From Roseiarcus sp963709655 (lineage in GTDB: Bacteria > Pseudomonadota > Alphaproteobacteria > Rhizobiales > Beijerinckiaceae): a stretch of 64,000 nucleotides of DNA. The notes under the pieces were generated by a model that searched no databases, was not told where the DNA came from, and saw only the letters and a program-made list of their open reading frames with translations. Both the position numbers and the translations under genes were made by a program. The stretch covers positions 310,001 to 374,000 of the forward strand of contig CAVPXF010000026.1 of the NCBI GenBank assembly GCA_963709655.1, given 5' to 3'. Below, one piece after another: positions 27,218 to 35,801 of the stretch. Each line of letters starts with the position of its first letter. Within the stretch, counting starts at the first letter, position 1.

Positions 27218-28726
27218 TCAGAGCTTGACGCAAACGTTGGTGAGCTCGGTGTAGAACTCGAGCGAATGGAGGCCGCCTTCCCGGCCGATGCCCGACTGCT
27301 TGGCGCCGCCGAAGGCGGTGCGCAGGTCGCGCAGGAACCAGGAGTTGACCCAGCAGAGGCCGACGTCCATCTGCGCCGCGACGCGATGGGCGCGCGACAG
27401 ATTTTCGGTCCACACCGAGGCCGCCAATCCATAAGGGGTGGCGTTGGCGAGCCGCACGGCCTCCTCCTCCGTATCGAACGGACGGATGTGGCAGCAGGGG
27501 CCGAAGATCTCCTCGTTGACGATCGGCGAGTTGTCAGGCAGGCCGGTCCAGATGGTGGGCTCGATCCAGGCGCCGTTGGCAAGCTCGCCCGGCATGTCGG
27601 GAACGCCGCCGCCGGTGACGATGGTCGCGCCTTCCTGAGCCGCCCTCTTGTAGTAGCTCAGCACCTTCTCGCGGTGCTGCTTGCTTACCAGCGGGCCGAG
27701 GTTGGTCGACGGGTCTTCCGGGCGGCCAAGTTTCAGGCCCTCGGCGCCCGCCTTCAGCCGGGCGACGAACGCATCGAAGATCGGCCGCTCGACATAGACG
27801 CGCTCGGTGCCGAGGCAGACCTGGCCGCAGTTCGAGAAGCACGAGCGCATCGTGCCCTCGATCGCCTTGTCGAGATCGGCGTCGGCGAAGACGAGCGCCG
27901 GATTCTTGCCGCCGAGCTCGAACGACACCTGCCGGATCCCGAGCGCCGCCTGGCGCATGATCGCTTCGCCCGTGCGCGTCTCGCCGGTGAAGGTGATCCC
28001 GCTGACCAGCGGATGCTGGGTCAGGAACTCGCCGGCCGAATTCGGCCCGAACCCGTGCACGACATTGTAGACGCCCTTCGGCACGCCGGCCTCGTTCATC
28101 ACCTCGCCGAGCAGCGTGGCGGTGAGCGGCGTCTCCTCCGACGGCTTGACCACCACGGTGTTGCCGCAGGCGAGCGCCGGCCCCACTTTCCAGGTCATCA
28201 GGAGGAGCGGCAGGTTCCACGGCGAGATCACTGCGATGACGCCCTTCGGACGCCTCAGGCCATAGTTCAGCGCGCCCTCGCCGTCCGGCGTCGGCAGCAT
28301 GAAGGTCTCGGTCGAGACCCCTTTCACCGTGTCGGCAAACATCTTGAAGTTGGCGGCGCCGCGCGGAATGTCGAGGTGGCGGGCGAGGCTCGACGGCTTG
28401 CCGGTGTCGAGGCACTCGGCGGCGAGGAACTCCTCGAGCCGGGCGTTGACGCCGTCGGCGACCTTGCCGAGGATGTCGGTGCGCTCGGTGACCGTCATCT
28501 TGCCCCAGGGGCCGGAGAGCGCCGCCTTGGCGGCCCGGCAGGCCGCGTCGATCTCGGCCTTGCCGCCCTCGGGAACGCGGCCGATCACGCTGTTGTCGAG
28601 GGGCGTGCGGTTCTCCCAGAACTTGCCGGTCGAGCCGTCGGTGAACGCGCCGTCGATGAAATGGGCGGCGTCGCGGCGCGCGCTGTCGAAGCTCACGGAC
28701 GTCTTTCTCAAAGCCTGAACCGTCAT
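27218..28726 (-). CDS. dmpC: 2-Hydroxymuconic semialdehyde dehydrogenase
   Basis: This 502-residue NAD-dependent aldehyde dehydrogenase oxidises the ring-cleavage product 2-hydroxymuconic semialdehyde to 2-hydroxymuconate. The NAD-site block is VISPWNLPLLLMTWK, catalytic Glu is in FELGGKNPAL, and catalytic Cys is in NCGQVCLGTERVYVE. It is the first gene of a possible separate transcription unit, since a 30-bp palindrome (28793-28822) lies 67 bp upstream. No hydrolase gene (dmpD type) accompanies it, so this branch is the only route seen. Confidence 0.92.
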   Translation of the reverse strand: MTVQALRKTSVSFDSARRDAAHFIDGAFTDGSTGKFWENRTPLDNSVIGRVPEGGKAEIDAACRAAKAALSGPWGKMTVTERTDILGKVADGVNARLEEFLAAECLDTGKPSSLARHLDIPRGAANFKMFADTVKGVSTETFMLPTPDGEGALNYGLRRPKGVIAVISPWNLPLLLMTWKVGPALACGNTVVVKPSEETPLTATLLGEVMNEAGVPKGVYNVVHGFGPNSAGEFLTQHPLVSGITFTGETRTGEAIMRQAALGIRQVSFELGGKNPALVFADADLDKAIEGTMRSCFSNCGQVCLGTERVYVERPIFDAFVARLKAGAEGLKLGRPEDPSTNLGPLVSKQHREKVLSYYKRAAQEGATIVTGGGVPDMPGELANGAWIEPTIWTGLPDNSPIVNEEIFGPCCHIRPFDTEEEAVRLANATPYGLAASVWTENLSRAHRVAAQMDVGLCWVNSWFLRDLRTAFGGAKQSGIGREGGLHSLEFYTELTNVCVKL

Positions 28727-28792
28727 TGTTGCACCTCTTTCGGACCGCGCTCCGCGTCGAAGCTCCCCGGCCCTATATCGCTACTCTTTCAT

Positions 28793-28822
28793 ATTGTCGA
28801 TATTTTTCTTAATATCGACAAT
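28793..28822. promoter_or_regulatory. 12-6-12 perfect inverted repeat upstream of dmpC
   Basis: Arms ATTGTCGATATT and AATATCGACAAT are perfect complements around spacer TTTCTT. The site spans the stop of the HbpS/GlcG-like gene and lies 67 bp before dmpC. Its core (CGATATT) recurs in the dmpK/gntR intergenic region, so both may be bound by the GntR-family regulator at 35802. Confidence 0.6.
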
Positions 28823-29276
28823 CGTCGTCGCTGCGACGACGAAGCGCCAAGGCGGCGTCGAGCGCCGCAGCCGCGCCGGCTGCAGCCGCCGCCCGATCGT
28901 CGTCCTCCGAGCCGCCCGAGACGCCGATCGCGCCGATGACCGCTCCGTCCTCCACGATCGGCCGGCCGCCGCCGAACAGGACCACGCCCGGGCGGAGGGC
29001 GATGCCGTGATGAACCACCGGATTGTCTTTCAAGGCGTTGGAAAGGTCGTCGGTCGAGGCGCCGAACACGGCCGCGGTATAGGCCTTGTCCTTGGCGATC
29101 GTCACCGACGCCGAAAAGGCGCCGTCGGCCCGCAGGCAGGCGATGAGATCGCCGCTGATGTCGACGGCCGCGGCGACTACGGCGACGCCCCGCTCGCGGC
29201 CCTTCGCCACAGCGGCCTCGACGGCTCGCAAACCCGCCTCCGCGCAGAGGATGCGACGCGTCACCGAAATTGGCAT
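28809..29276 (-). CDS. HbpS/GlcG-family protein in the phenol cluster
   Basis: This 155-residue member of the GlcG/HbpS (haem-degrading/corrinoid-adenosyltransferase-like fold) family has the features SGDLIACLRADGAF, DKAYTAAVFG and GVVLFGGGRPIVEDGAVIGAIGVSGGSEDDD. Such genes often accompany phenol and catechol operons; their exact task there is not settled (haem or cofactor binding, or enzyme maintenance). It lacks an obvious signal peptide. The stop lies inside the palindrome at 28793-28822. Confidence 0.8.
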   Translation of the reverse strand: MPISVTRRILCAEAGLRAVEAAVAKGRERGVAVVAAAVDISGDLIACLRADGAFSASVTIAKDKAYTAAVFGASTDDLSNALKDNPVVHHGIALRPGVVLFGGGRPIVEDGAVIGAIGVSGGSEDDDRAAAAAGAAAALDAALALRRRSDDDCRY

Positions 29277-29315
29277 GATGTCCTTGCCTCTTGAAGTCCT
29301 GCTGCTCGCGTTGGC

Positions 29316-29390
29316 CTGTAGCCGCGGTCGGCGACCGCGGCGGCGCGATCACGATCGCGCCTACAGACCCTTCGCGCGAACGCGAAGGGT
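29316..29390. repeat. Cluster of three short palindromes downstream of the catechol dioxygenase gene
   Basis: CCGCGGTCG-G-CGACCGCGG, GGCGCGATC-AC-GATCGCGCC and ACCCTTCGCG-CGAA-CGCGAAGGGT stand in series. The first two are enclosed by CTGTAG / CTACAG. This looks like a mosaic intergenic repeat; it may shield the upstream mRNA or attenuate the downstream genes. Confidence 0.6.
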
Positions 29391-29418
29391 CATGTTGCAA
29401 GCCCTTGGCGAACGCGTC

Positions 29419-30339
29419 TTACGACACGACCGACAGGAACGCTTCGTTGAGCTGACGCTCATAGTAGAAGATGCCCTTGCCGACCTGGGTCTCGTCCCAG
29501 GTGCGGGTCGGCTGGTCCGGATAGTAGGTGTATCCGCCGGCGAACGTCTCGCACCGATTGCCCGACGGATCGAAGAAATAGATCGTCTGGCCGCGCGTGA
29601 TGCCATGGCGGGTCGGGCCGATGTCGACCGAGATGTCGTAACGGGTGATGATGTCGGCGGCGTGCCCGACCGCGTTCCAGTTCTCGAGTTCGAAGGCGAC
29701 GTGGTGCAGCTTGCCCGGCTCCGGATGCTTCACGAAGGCGATGTCATGCGCCTTCATCCCACAGGTGAGCCAGATCGCCAGCAGCCCGTCGGGCATGTTG
29801 ACACGCTCGGCGCAGGCGAAGTCGAGCGCCTTCTCGAAGAAGTCTAGCGTCTTCTCGATGTCGGGCCCGTAGAGGAGCGAGTGGTCGTAACGGCGGGCCG
29901 CCATGCCGTGCGGCTCGAGGTCCCAGACGTCGGGGTTATGGATGCGCGGCTTCGGCTCGGATTGCTCGGCGTGGGCGTAAAGCTCGATGCGATGACCCGA
30001 GGGAACCGTGAAGCCGATGCGGCGTCCGAGGCCCGGCTGCTCGCCCGCCTTCACGTGATCGACCGCGACGCCGTAGTCCTTCACCCGCTTCTCGTAGTGA
30101 TCGAGATCGGAATCCTTGAGGCACTTGAAGGCGGCGACGTCGACGCCGGCCGAGTTGGCGCGGCGCAGCACGATCGAGTGATGGTCGAACTCGTCGGCCG
30201 ACTTGAGATAGACGCGCCCGTCCGCGCCTTCCGTCACCTGATGCAGGCCGATGCGCTTGGTGTAGAACTCGATCGCCGCCGGCATGTCCAGAACGCGGAT
30301 CTGGATGAAGCCCGGCCGCATGATACCCGTAATCGCCAT
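29419..30339 (-). CDS. dmpB: Catechol 2,3-dioxygenase (extradiol ring cleavage)
   Basis: This 306-residue two-domain vicinal-oxygen-chelate enzyme opens catechol next to the hydroxyls to give 2-hydroxymuconic semialdehyde. The Fe(II) ligands are seen in the C-terminal domain: His in RRYDHSLLYG, His in KLHHVAFELE, Glu in GNRCETFAGGY. ATG at 30339 has GGAGGAGA about 8 nt upstream. It follows the ferredoxin gene by 13 bp; such ferredoxins reactivate this enzyme by reducing its iron. Confidence 0.95.
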   Translation of the reverse strand: MAITGIMRPGFIQIRVLDMPAAIEFYTKRIGLHQVTEGADGRVYLKSADEFDHHSIVLRRANSAGVDVAAFKCLKDSDLDHYEKRVKDYGVAVDHVKAGEQPGLGRRIGFTVPSGHRIELYAHAEQSEPKPRIHNPDVWDLEPHGMAARRYDHSLLYGPDIEKTLDFFEKALDFACAERVNMPDGLLAIWLTCGMKAHDIAFVKHPEPGKLHHVAFELENWNAVGHAADIITRYDISVDIGPTRHGITRGQTIYFFDPSGNRCETFAGGYTYYPDQPTRTWDETQVGKGIFYYERQLNEAFLSVVS

Positions 30340-30352
30340 AGTGTTCTCCTCC

Positions 30353-30706
30353 TTAGACAGGTTGCAGGGCCCGTTCGCCCTTGGCTTTGACTACGACCGG
30401 GGTCTCCAGGCGCAGGGAAAGATCGGATCGCGGATAGATGCAGCAGGCGAGCACGACGCCCGCCGCCTCGTCTTCCGCGGAGACGCAGGCCCGGCTCATC
30501 GGACCGGAATCGTATGCGCCGGAGAGCACGCTGACCCGGCAAATTCCGCAGCCGCCGCGCCGGCAGCCGACCGGAAGGCGGCGCGGCAGATTCTTGAGCT
30601 GTCCGAAGCCCTGCGCCCGCTCGAGCGCCACGAGCGCGCGCTCACCCTCGGTGCAGTTCGCCACGCCGTGCCCTTCGAGCGTGACCTGGAAGCGTTGCGG
30701 CGCCAT
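30353..30706 (-). CDS. dmpQ: XylT/DmpQ-type [2Fe-2S] ferredoxin
   Basis: This 117-residue plant-type ferredoxin has cluster ligands in GCRRGGCGICRV (C-x4-C-x2-C) and a fourth Cys about 35 residues later (VVLACCIYP). Homologues next to catechol 2,3-dioxygenase reduce its inactivated Fe(III) centre. It is placed between the hydroxylase reductase gene (2 bp away) and the dioxygenase gene. Confidence 0.9.
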   Translation of the reverse strand: MAPQRFQVTLEGHGVANCTEGERALVALERAQGFGQLKNLPRRLPVGCRRGGCGICRVSVLSGAYDSGPMSRACVSAEDEAAGVVLACCIYPRSDLSLRLETPVVVKAKGERALQPV

Positions 30707-30708
30707 TG

Positions 30709-31770
30709 TCAGAGCCTCTTGAACAACGGACTCTTGGGCTTCGAGCCCGCGTCCTGCGCGGTGAAGAATTTTTCGGTGAAGATGTGCTTCTCGAACAGCC
30801 GCCCCTGCATCAGCGCGCCGATGCAGGCCTCGATCATCGGCGGCGGCCCGCAGAGATAGGCGGTCAAGCCTTCGAACAGCCCGCCGTAGAGGCGCCTGGC
30901 GACATCGTGGACGAAGCCGCGCTCGCCGGCCCAGGCGCTGCCCTCCGGCTCGCTCGACAGCGCCGGGACATAACGGAAATTCGGGTGCTCCTTGGCCAGC
31001 GCCTCGAATTCGGCGCGACCATAGAGGTCGGCTTCCGTCCGCACGCCGTGGACGAGGGTGATCGGCTCGCCATAGCCCGCTTCAAGAAGGTCGAGGATCA
31101 TCGCGCGTGGGCTCGACACGCCGGTGCCGCCGGCGAGGAAGATCAGCGGCCCGCCGCGCGACTTGCGCACGACGAAGCGGCCATAGGGGCCGGAGAAGCG
31201 CACGCGGTCGCCGAGCTTCAGCCGCTCGTGGACGTACCCCGTGCCGGCGCCGCCGGGCACGCGCCGCACCTGCAGTTCGACGTGATTGGCGTCGGAGGGC
31301 GCGTTGGCGATCGAGAAGGCGCGTGGCCCATCGACGCCGGGCAGCTTCACCATCACGTACTGGCCCGCCTGGAAGTCGATGCCGTCGCCGTCAAGCGCGA
31401 TCCGCACGCCTTTGACGTCGTGGGCGAGATCGTCGAGCCCGACCACCTCGCCCTCGAAGTCGTCGACCGCGATCCGCCGGGCGTCGGGATCCTCCTCGAC
31501 GTCGGCCTCGATCGTGACGTCCGACTTCAGCGTCGCCGTGCAGGCGAGCACGAAACCGTCGTCGCGCTCGAAATCCATCAGGGCGAAGCTGGACGCCTCG
31601 CCGTGGTCGATCTCGCCGTCCAGAACTTGCGTCTTGCACGTCCCGCATAGGCCATGGCCGCAGGCGTGCGGCAGGTAGACGCCCGCGCGCAGGCAGGCGT
31701 CGAGGATCGTCTGGCCTTCGGCGACGTCGATCGCGTCGCCGAGCGGTTCGATGGTGAGATGATGCGTCAT
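30709..31770 (-). CDS. dmpP: Phenol hydroxylase reductase component
   Basis: This 353-residue iron-sulfur flavoprotein feeds NADH electrons to the diiron hydroxylase. The N-terminal [2Fe-2S] domain has ACGHGLCGTCKTQVLDGE and VLACTA. The FAD site is RAFSIANAP. The NAD site is FLAGGTGVSSPRAMI with the C-terminal YLCGPPPMIEA. Sixth component of the dmpKLMNOP series. Confidence 0.95.
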   Translation of the reverse strand: MTHHLTIEPLGDAIDVAEGQTILDACLRAGVYLPHACGHGLCGTCKTQVLDGEIDHGEASSFALMDFERDDGFVLACTATLKSDVTIEADVEEDPDARRIAVDDFEGEVVGLDDLAHDVKGVRIALDGDGIDFQAGQYVMVKLPGVDGPRAFSIANAPSDANHVELQVRRVPGGAGTGYVHERLKLGDRVRFSGPYGRFVVRKSRGGPLIFLAGGTGVSSPRAMILDLLEAGYGEPITLVHGVRTEADLYGRAEFEALAKEHPNFRYVPALSSEPEGSAWAGERGFVHDVARRLYGGLFEGLTAYLCGPPPMIEACIGALMQGRLFEKHIFTEKFFTAQDAGSKPKSPLFKRL

Positions 31771-31791
31771 CTTGCGTTGCGACTCCGCGCC

Positions 31792-32160
31792 TCAGCTCGC
31801 CGAGCCCTTGTAGCCGTTGAGGCCGGGCGTCCAGAAGCGGATCAGAGACTTGTGGCCGACGCCGTGATCGGCGAGCGACTTGCCGGGATCCGGCTTCACC
31901 CGCACGCCGTCGATCATCCACTCGACCTTGTCCCAGTCGATCCTTTCGAAGTCGGGATGGGCGTTGTAGTGGCCCTTGACGATCGCCTCGACGAAGGCGC
32001 CGAACGGCATGTCGGGCGGCAGCGGGAAAGCGAGCGCCGAGCAGAACGACAGATGCTCCTCCCAGTGGACATAGACGACGCGGTTGCCGTGGAAGTTCTT
32101 TTCCAGGTCGCGATATTCGATTTTCTGTTCGTAGTCGGGCGAAAGCGCCTGAAGGGCCAT
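31792..32160 (-). CDS. dmpO: Phenol hydroxylase component DmpO (P4)
   Basis: This 122-residue small subunit of the three-part (alpha-beta-gamma) phenol hydroxylase has family blocks YVHWEEHLSFCSALAFPLPPDMPFG and WTPGLNGYKG. It packs on the catalytic subunit and is needed for assembly. It sits 21 bp before the reductase gene and 72 bp after dmpN. Confidence 0.92.
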   Translation of the reverse strand: MALQALSPDYEQKIEYRDLEKNFHGNRVVYVHWEEHLSFCSALAFPLPPDMPFGAFVEAIVKGHYNAHPDFERIDWDKVEWMIDGVRVKPDPGKSLADHGVGHKSLIRFWTPGLNGYKGSAS

Positions 32161-32232
32161 GGGTACCTCCCAGAATTCGAAAAACTCGGCAATGCGGCGG
32201 AGAGCCGCATCGCCTGAAGGTTCAAGGCGGGA

Positions 32233-33748
32233 CTATTCCGCGGCCTTGACCGCGCCCGCCTGCCAGCTGTTCCACAGCGCCTCGTCCGGCGAGCCGACGT
32301 AGTCCATGTTGTCGTGGCCGACGTTGAGACGGTAGTAGTTCAGCACGTCCGGAATGGTCGCGCCGCCGCAATTGCCCTGGAAGATCTGGTGCACCGGCAG
32401 CCAGGACTGGACATACTTCTCCGGCTCGCCGTCGAAGATGTCTTTGCAGCCGTCCGAGCAGAAGTGGTAGGTTTCGCCCTTGAACTTCGAGTGGCGGAAA
32501 GAGATCGTCGTCGGATCGCCCGGCTCGGTATAGGCCATCGGGATCTGGCAGGTCTGGCAGAGCTGCGGCAGCGCCATGTTGTAGAAGCGCTTGCCCTGAC
32601 TTCGCCATCTCGGCCCACATCTCCCAGCGCGGCCGATAGAACTTGTCGAACGTGGTCGGGTACTTCTCGGAGAGCCAGTCGAGGTGCTCGCGGTCGGGCG
32701 CCCAGGTATGGAACGCGGCGGCGTGGCTGTACTGATAGAAGACCGCCCAGTTCTGGTGCGAGACGTGATCGGCCTCGACCGTCGCCTGATCCGCATATTT
32801 CGGCGGACGCAGTCCGTAGCGGGCCAGGTCCTGGAACAGCGAGCCGCCGGCCTCGGTGAAGTAGATGTCCCACGCCTCGCGCCAGGACATGACCTTCTTC
32901 GGCAGCATGTAGTCCATCATCATCGCGACGATGCCGAGCACCTTGTGGCCGCGCCAGAACCACTTGTCGACCCACTTCTGCACGATCGGCAGGTTGTCCG
33001 GGTGCTGCTCGAGCAGGAACTTGATGACCTCGATGCCGAGCGTCATGTGCCGGCTCTCGTCGGACTGCGCCGAGAAGCCGAAGGTCACCGTCGACATGTC
33101 GCCGTTGTAGGCGGCGCCCGACATGAACGGCACGAACAGGAGGTTCGTCAGCACGTATTCGAAGGCGAAGCCGATCGCGATCATGAACTCGAACGGCCCC
33201 GCGGTGCGGGCGTCGTCGAAGAACGACTTCGGCACGCTGAGGTACCACACGCGGTCGTGCATGTGGGGGAACTCGCTGATGCCGTCGAAGAACTTGTTGT
33301 AGTGGCTGATGGTGTGGATCTGCGTCTGGATGTGGCGCAGTTCGTCGAGCGACTGCTGCTGCGCGGCGACGCGCGGGCCGACGCCGCGGAGATGTCGGCC
33401 GGCGAAGGCGAAGCCGCGATGCGCCTGATACTCCTCAGGCGAGATGCCGGTGAGGAACAGCTTCACCACGTTGGCGTAGCGCCCGTCCGAGATCTTGGTC
33501 TGGCCGTTGTTCTGCGCGAAGGCGTCGAGCACGGCGTAGAGCTTGCGCTCCTTCTCGGCCTGGAACTTCCAGTAGGCGTCCATGGTCAGGCGGAACGGGT
33601 CCTCCCACGCCGACCAGTCCTTGATCTTGATCCCCTCGAATGTGTCGTAGGGGAACACCTTGTCCATCGGCTGATAGGTGGTCTCCCAGTCGAGACCGCG
33701 GGTCATGTGCGCGTAGCGCTGCTTGAGACCGAGCTTCTTGACGGCCAT
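32233..33748 (-). pseudogene. dmpN: Phenol hydroxylase large (diiron catalytic) subunit, frameshifted
   Basis: The oxygenase subunit inserts one oxygen atom into phenol to make catechol. Diiron ligands are visible as SLDELRHIQ and QSDESRHMTLG (two E-x2-H pairs). The C-terminal YHS-type metal-binding part (LCQTCQIPMAY, YHFCSDGCKDIF) is in another frame because GGG stands for GG at 32594-32596. Removing one base joins AEMAKSGKRFYNMALPQ and gives about 504 residues, normal for DmpN. 1516 nt is one above a multiple of three. Confidence 0.92.
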
Positions 33749-33765
33749 GTTGTCCTCCCGAACCC

Positions 33766-34038
33766 TTAGTGTTTCCAGCTGACCGCGAAGCGGTCGTCGT
33801 CTTCGTCGAGGTGGCCCGCCATCGAGACGAGCACGAGATGGATTTCCTGCGGATCCCAGGCGCGCCCGAGGCGCTGCTCGACGGAGGCGCGGTTGATCAC
33901 CAGCTCCATGTCGCGGTCGAGCTTGACGCAGCCCGGCATGTCGAGGACGCGAACGTTCGTGTTGTCCGCCAGGATCGCCTCGATGATCGGGCGGGCGTCG
34001 TCGTTGTGCAGAAGCGTGAGCGAGGCGACTTGCGCCAT
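33766..34038 (-). CDS. dmpM: Phenol hydroxylase activator component DmpM (P2)
   Basis: This 90-residue cofactor-free regulatory protein of the MmoB/DmpM family binds near the diiron site and speeds turnover. Family blocks are ILADNTNVRVLDMPGCVKL and WDPQEIHLVLVSMAGHLDED. It lies 18 bp from both neighbours in the expected K-L-M-N order. Confidence 0.94.
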   Translation of the reverse strand: MAQVASLTLLHNDDARPIIEAILADNTNVRVLDMPGCVKLDRDMELVINRASVEQRLGRAWDPQEIHLVLVSMAGHLDEDDDRFAVSWKH

Positions 34039-34056
34039 GATGAATTCCTCCCCGTG

Positions 34057-35049
34057 TTAGATCGACAGGCCGAGCGCGCGAGCGCGAGCGATGGCCGCTT
34101 CCCGCGCCGTGTGAGAGGCTAAGCCGTCGTCGTTCAGCAGGGCGACCGAGAGCGGCTTCGCCGCCGCGGTTGCGCGGTCGATCCAGTGGCTCGCCCATTG
34201 CGAGACGAGCGCCTTGTTGGCTTCGCTCTCGGCGGCGACGGTCTTGACGACATGGTCGCTCCAGCGGCCCTCCTCGGCGCGCCAGTCGGACATGAATTCG
34301 GTCAGCATGGCGATCGGGAGCGCGCCGTCGCCCCAGGCCGCGTCGAAGCGCTTGTAGGCCATGTCGAACAGCACGCCGTTCACCGCCAGCGTCTGGGCGA
34401 CATAGAGCTGGAACCAGTCGCGCTCGACCAAGGTGTCCTCGATCAGCCGGCGCGCGCCCTGCCAGGCGGCGTCGTTGAGCCAGGTCTCCTTGGCCTTGTC
34501 GAGGCTGACGCCCGTCTGTCGGTCGACCTCGAGGCCGATGCGGGAGACGATCTGGGCCATGCCCAGATGATCGCCGGCCGAGAAGATACAGGGCGCGGTG
34601 ACGGCGGTGCCGTAGCCGCGCTGGGTCATCTCGGTCATGTTCATGTTCGAGCCCCAGTGCAGATGGCGCAGCGGCAGAAGGCCGCGCTCGATCGCCGACT
34701 TGGACTCGGCCGACAGCTTGTCGATCAGGCCGCGCTCCTCGACGAAGGCGAAGTTGCGCTCGACCGCCTGATTCATGTTGGCGCGGGCGATGTTGTAGGT
34801 CGCGTAATAGAACTGGCGCGGGTCGAGCGGCTTGTACCAGTCCTCCATCACGACCGCCGTCTTGCGGGTGTCGTACTGCCAGAACTCCGGCTCATACAAA
34901 GGCTTGTAATGGAAGTTCGCCGTCGCCTGGACGTCGAGCGTCGCCTCCTGGTAGCGCGAGGCCGGCTTGTCGCCGCCGAGCCGGCGGGCGACGTGTCCGA
35001 AGGTCTGTCGCTTCGGCTCGAGGTCGATGGTCTTGATTTGAACGGTCAC
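34057..35049 (-). CDS. dmpL: Phenol hydroxylase beta subunit DmpL (P1)
   Basis: This 330-residue non-catalytic ferritin-fold subunit forms the oxygenase dimer with DmpN. Family blocks are YEPEFWQYDTRKTAVVMEDWYKPLDPRQFYYATY and HLHWGSNMNMTEMTQRGYGT. The start is GTG at 35049. It is intact. Confidence 0.94.
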   Translation of the reverse strand: MTVQIKTIDLEPKRQTFGHVARRLGGDKPASRYQEATLDVQATANFHYKPLYEPEFWQYDTRKTAVVMEDWYKPLDPRQFYYATYNIARANMNQAVERNFAFVEERGLIDKLSAESKSAIERGLLPLRHLHWGSNMNMTEMTQRGYGTAVTAPCIFSAGDHLGMAQIVSRIGLEVDRQTGVSLDKAKETWLNDAAWQGARRLIEDTLVERDWFQLYVAQTLAVNGVLFDMAYKRFDAAWGDGALPIAMLTEFMSDWRAEEGRWSDHVVKTVAAESEANKALVSQWASHWIDRATAAAKPLSVALLNDDGLASHTAREAAIARARALGLSI

Positions 35050-35076
35050 GTTTTCCCTCCCGTGGATCTCGTCGGG

Positions 35077-35370
35077 TTAACTGCGCGGCGAGCGCGGCAA
35101 ATCGTGTTCGGACGTGGTCTGGACGCGGCGCAGCAGTCCGGGCTGGCGGGCGCGCCAGGCGAGCTTGTCGAGCTCGTTCGCGACCTCGGCCTCGGGCGGC
35201 AGCCGCGTGGCCTCCTGCAGCGTGCAGAATTCTTCAAAGGCGGAAAAAGGCAGGATGAGCTCGACCGTCAGGTCGGCGTCGTTGACCGAGAATTCGAATT
35301 CGACATAGCGGCCGGAGCGCACTCCGGTGACCCGCACAAACTTCTTCAGCGGCGTCTGGCTCTGTCCCAT
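35077..35370 (-). CDS. dmpK: Phenol hydroxylase assembly component DmpK (P0)
   Basis: This 97-residue protein helps load iron into the apo-oxygenase. Its core RYVEFEFSVNDADLTVELILPFSAFEEFC is typical of the family. ATG at 35370 is chosen for GGGAGG just upstream; the open frame extends far upstream without support. First gene of the whole phenol operon, divergent from the GntR regulator. Confidence 0.9.
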   Translation of the reverse strand: MGQSQTPLKKFVRVTGVRSGRYVEFEFSVNDADLTVELILPFSAFEEFCTLQEATRLPPEAEVANELDKLAWRARQPGLLRRVQTTSEHDLPRSPRS

Positions 35371-35474
35371 GGTCCTCCCCGAAACCAACGTTGCGGTCGC
35401 GCTGTTCTTCACACCCTTCGCCTCGAGGCCTTCCGACGGGCCGTCGCGCTTGACGGAGAAATGATTATCTCGCC

Positions 35475-35687
35475 CGATATCGTCAGTCAAGAGAAATATC
35501 GATATTAAATCCTTCAGACGATTAAATTTCGGATTCTCGCGAAAATGCGGAGGGGTCCCGAAACGGCGGCGTCTGGCCCGCCATCGATATTTCACAAATG
35601 GTCGTAAGATGGTCCGTTCGCGCCCCGATGCCGGTTCCATCAGCGTTTCGGCGAAATTATCGTGAGCGACAGACAAATGCCGATATT
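35475..35687. promoter_or_regulatory. CGATAT-motif cluster in the dmpK/gntR promoter region
   Basis: The 431-bp divergent intergenic region is less GC-rich than its flanks. It holds CGATATCG (35475-35482), the perfect palindrome AATATCGATATT (35495-35506), and CGATATT at 35585-35591 and 35681-35687. These match the core of the 30-bp palindrome before dmpC. They are candidate operators for the GntR/FCD regulator. No sigma-54 -24/-12 element was found for dmpK. Confidence 0.55.
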
Positions 35688-35801
35688 TCCGTTGCGCTCC
35701 GATCGAAATTGGGACAGGCTTCTCGGTGCAAGACCGCGCGAGTCGGCCGTCGCCGACAGTGAAATCCAAGTGTCACAGCGCTTCGAGGGGAGGCAAAGCC
35801 C

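Noticed and set aside
35371..35801. A sigma-54 promoter for dmpK
   Set aside because: I looked for GG-N10-GC with flanking consensus on the minus strand and found no acceptable match.
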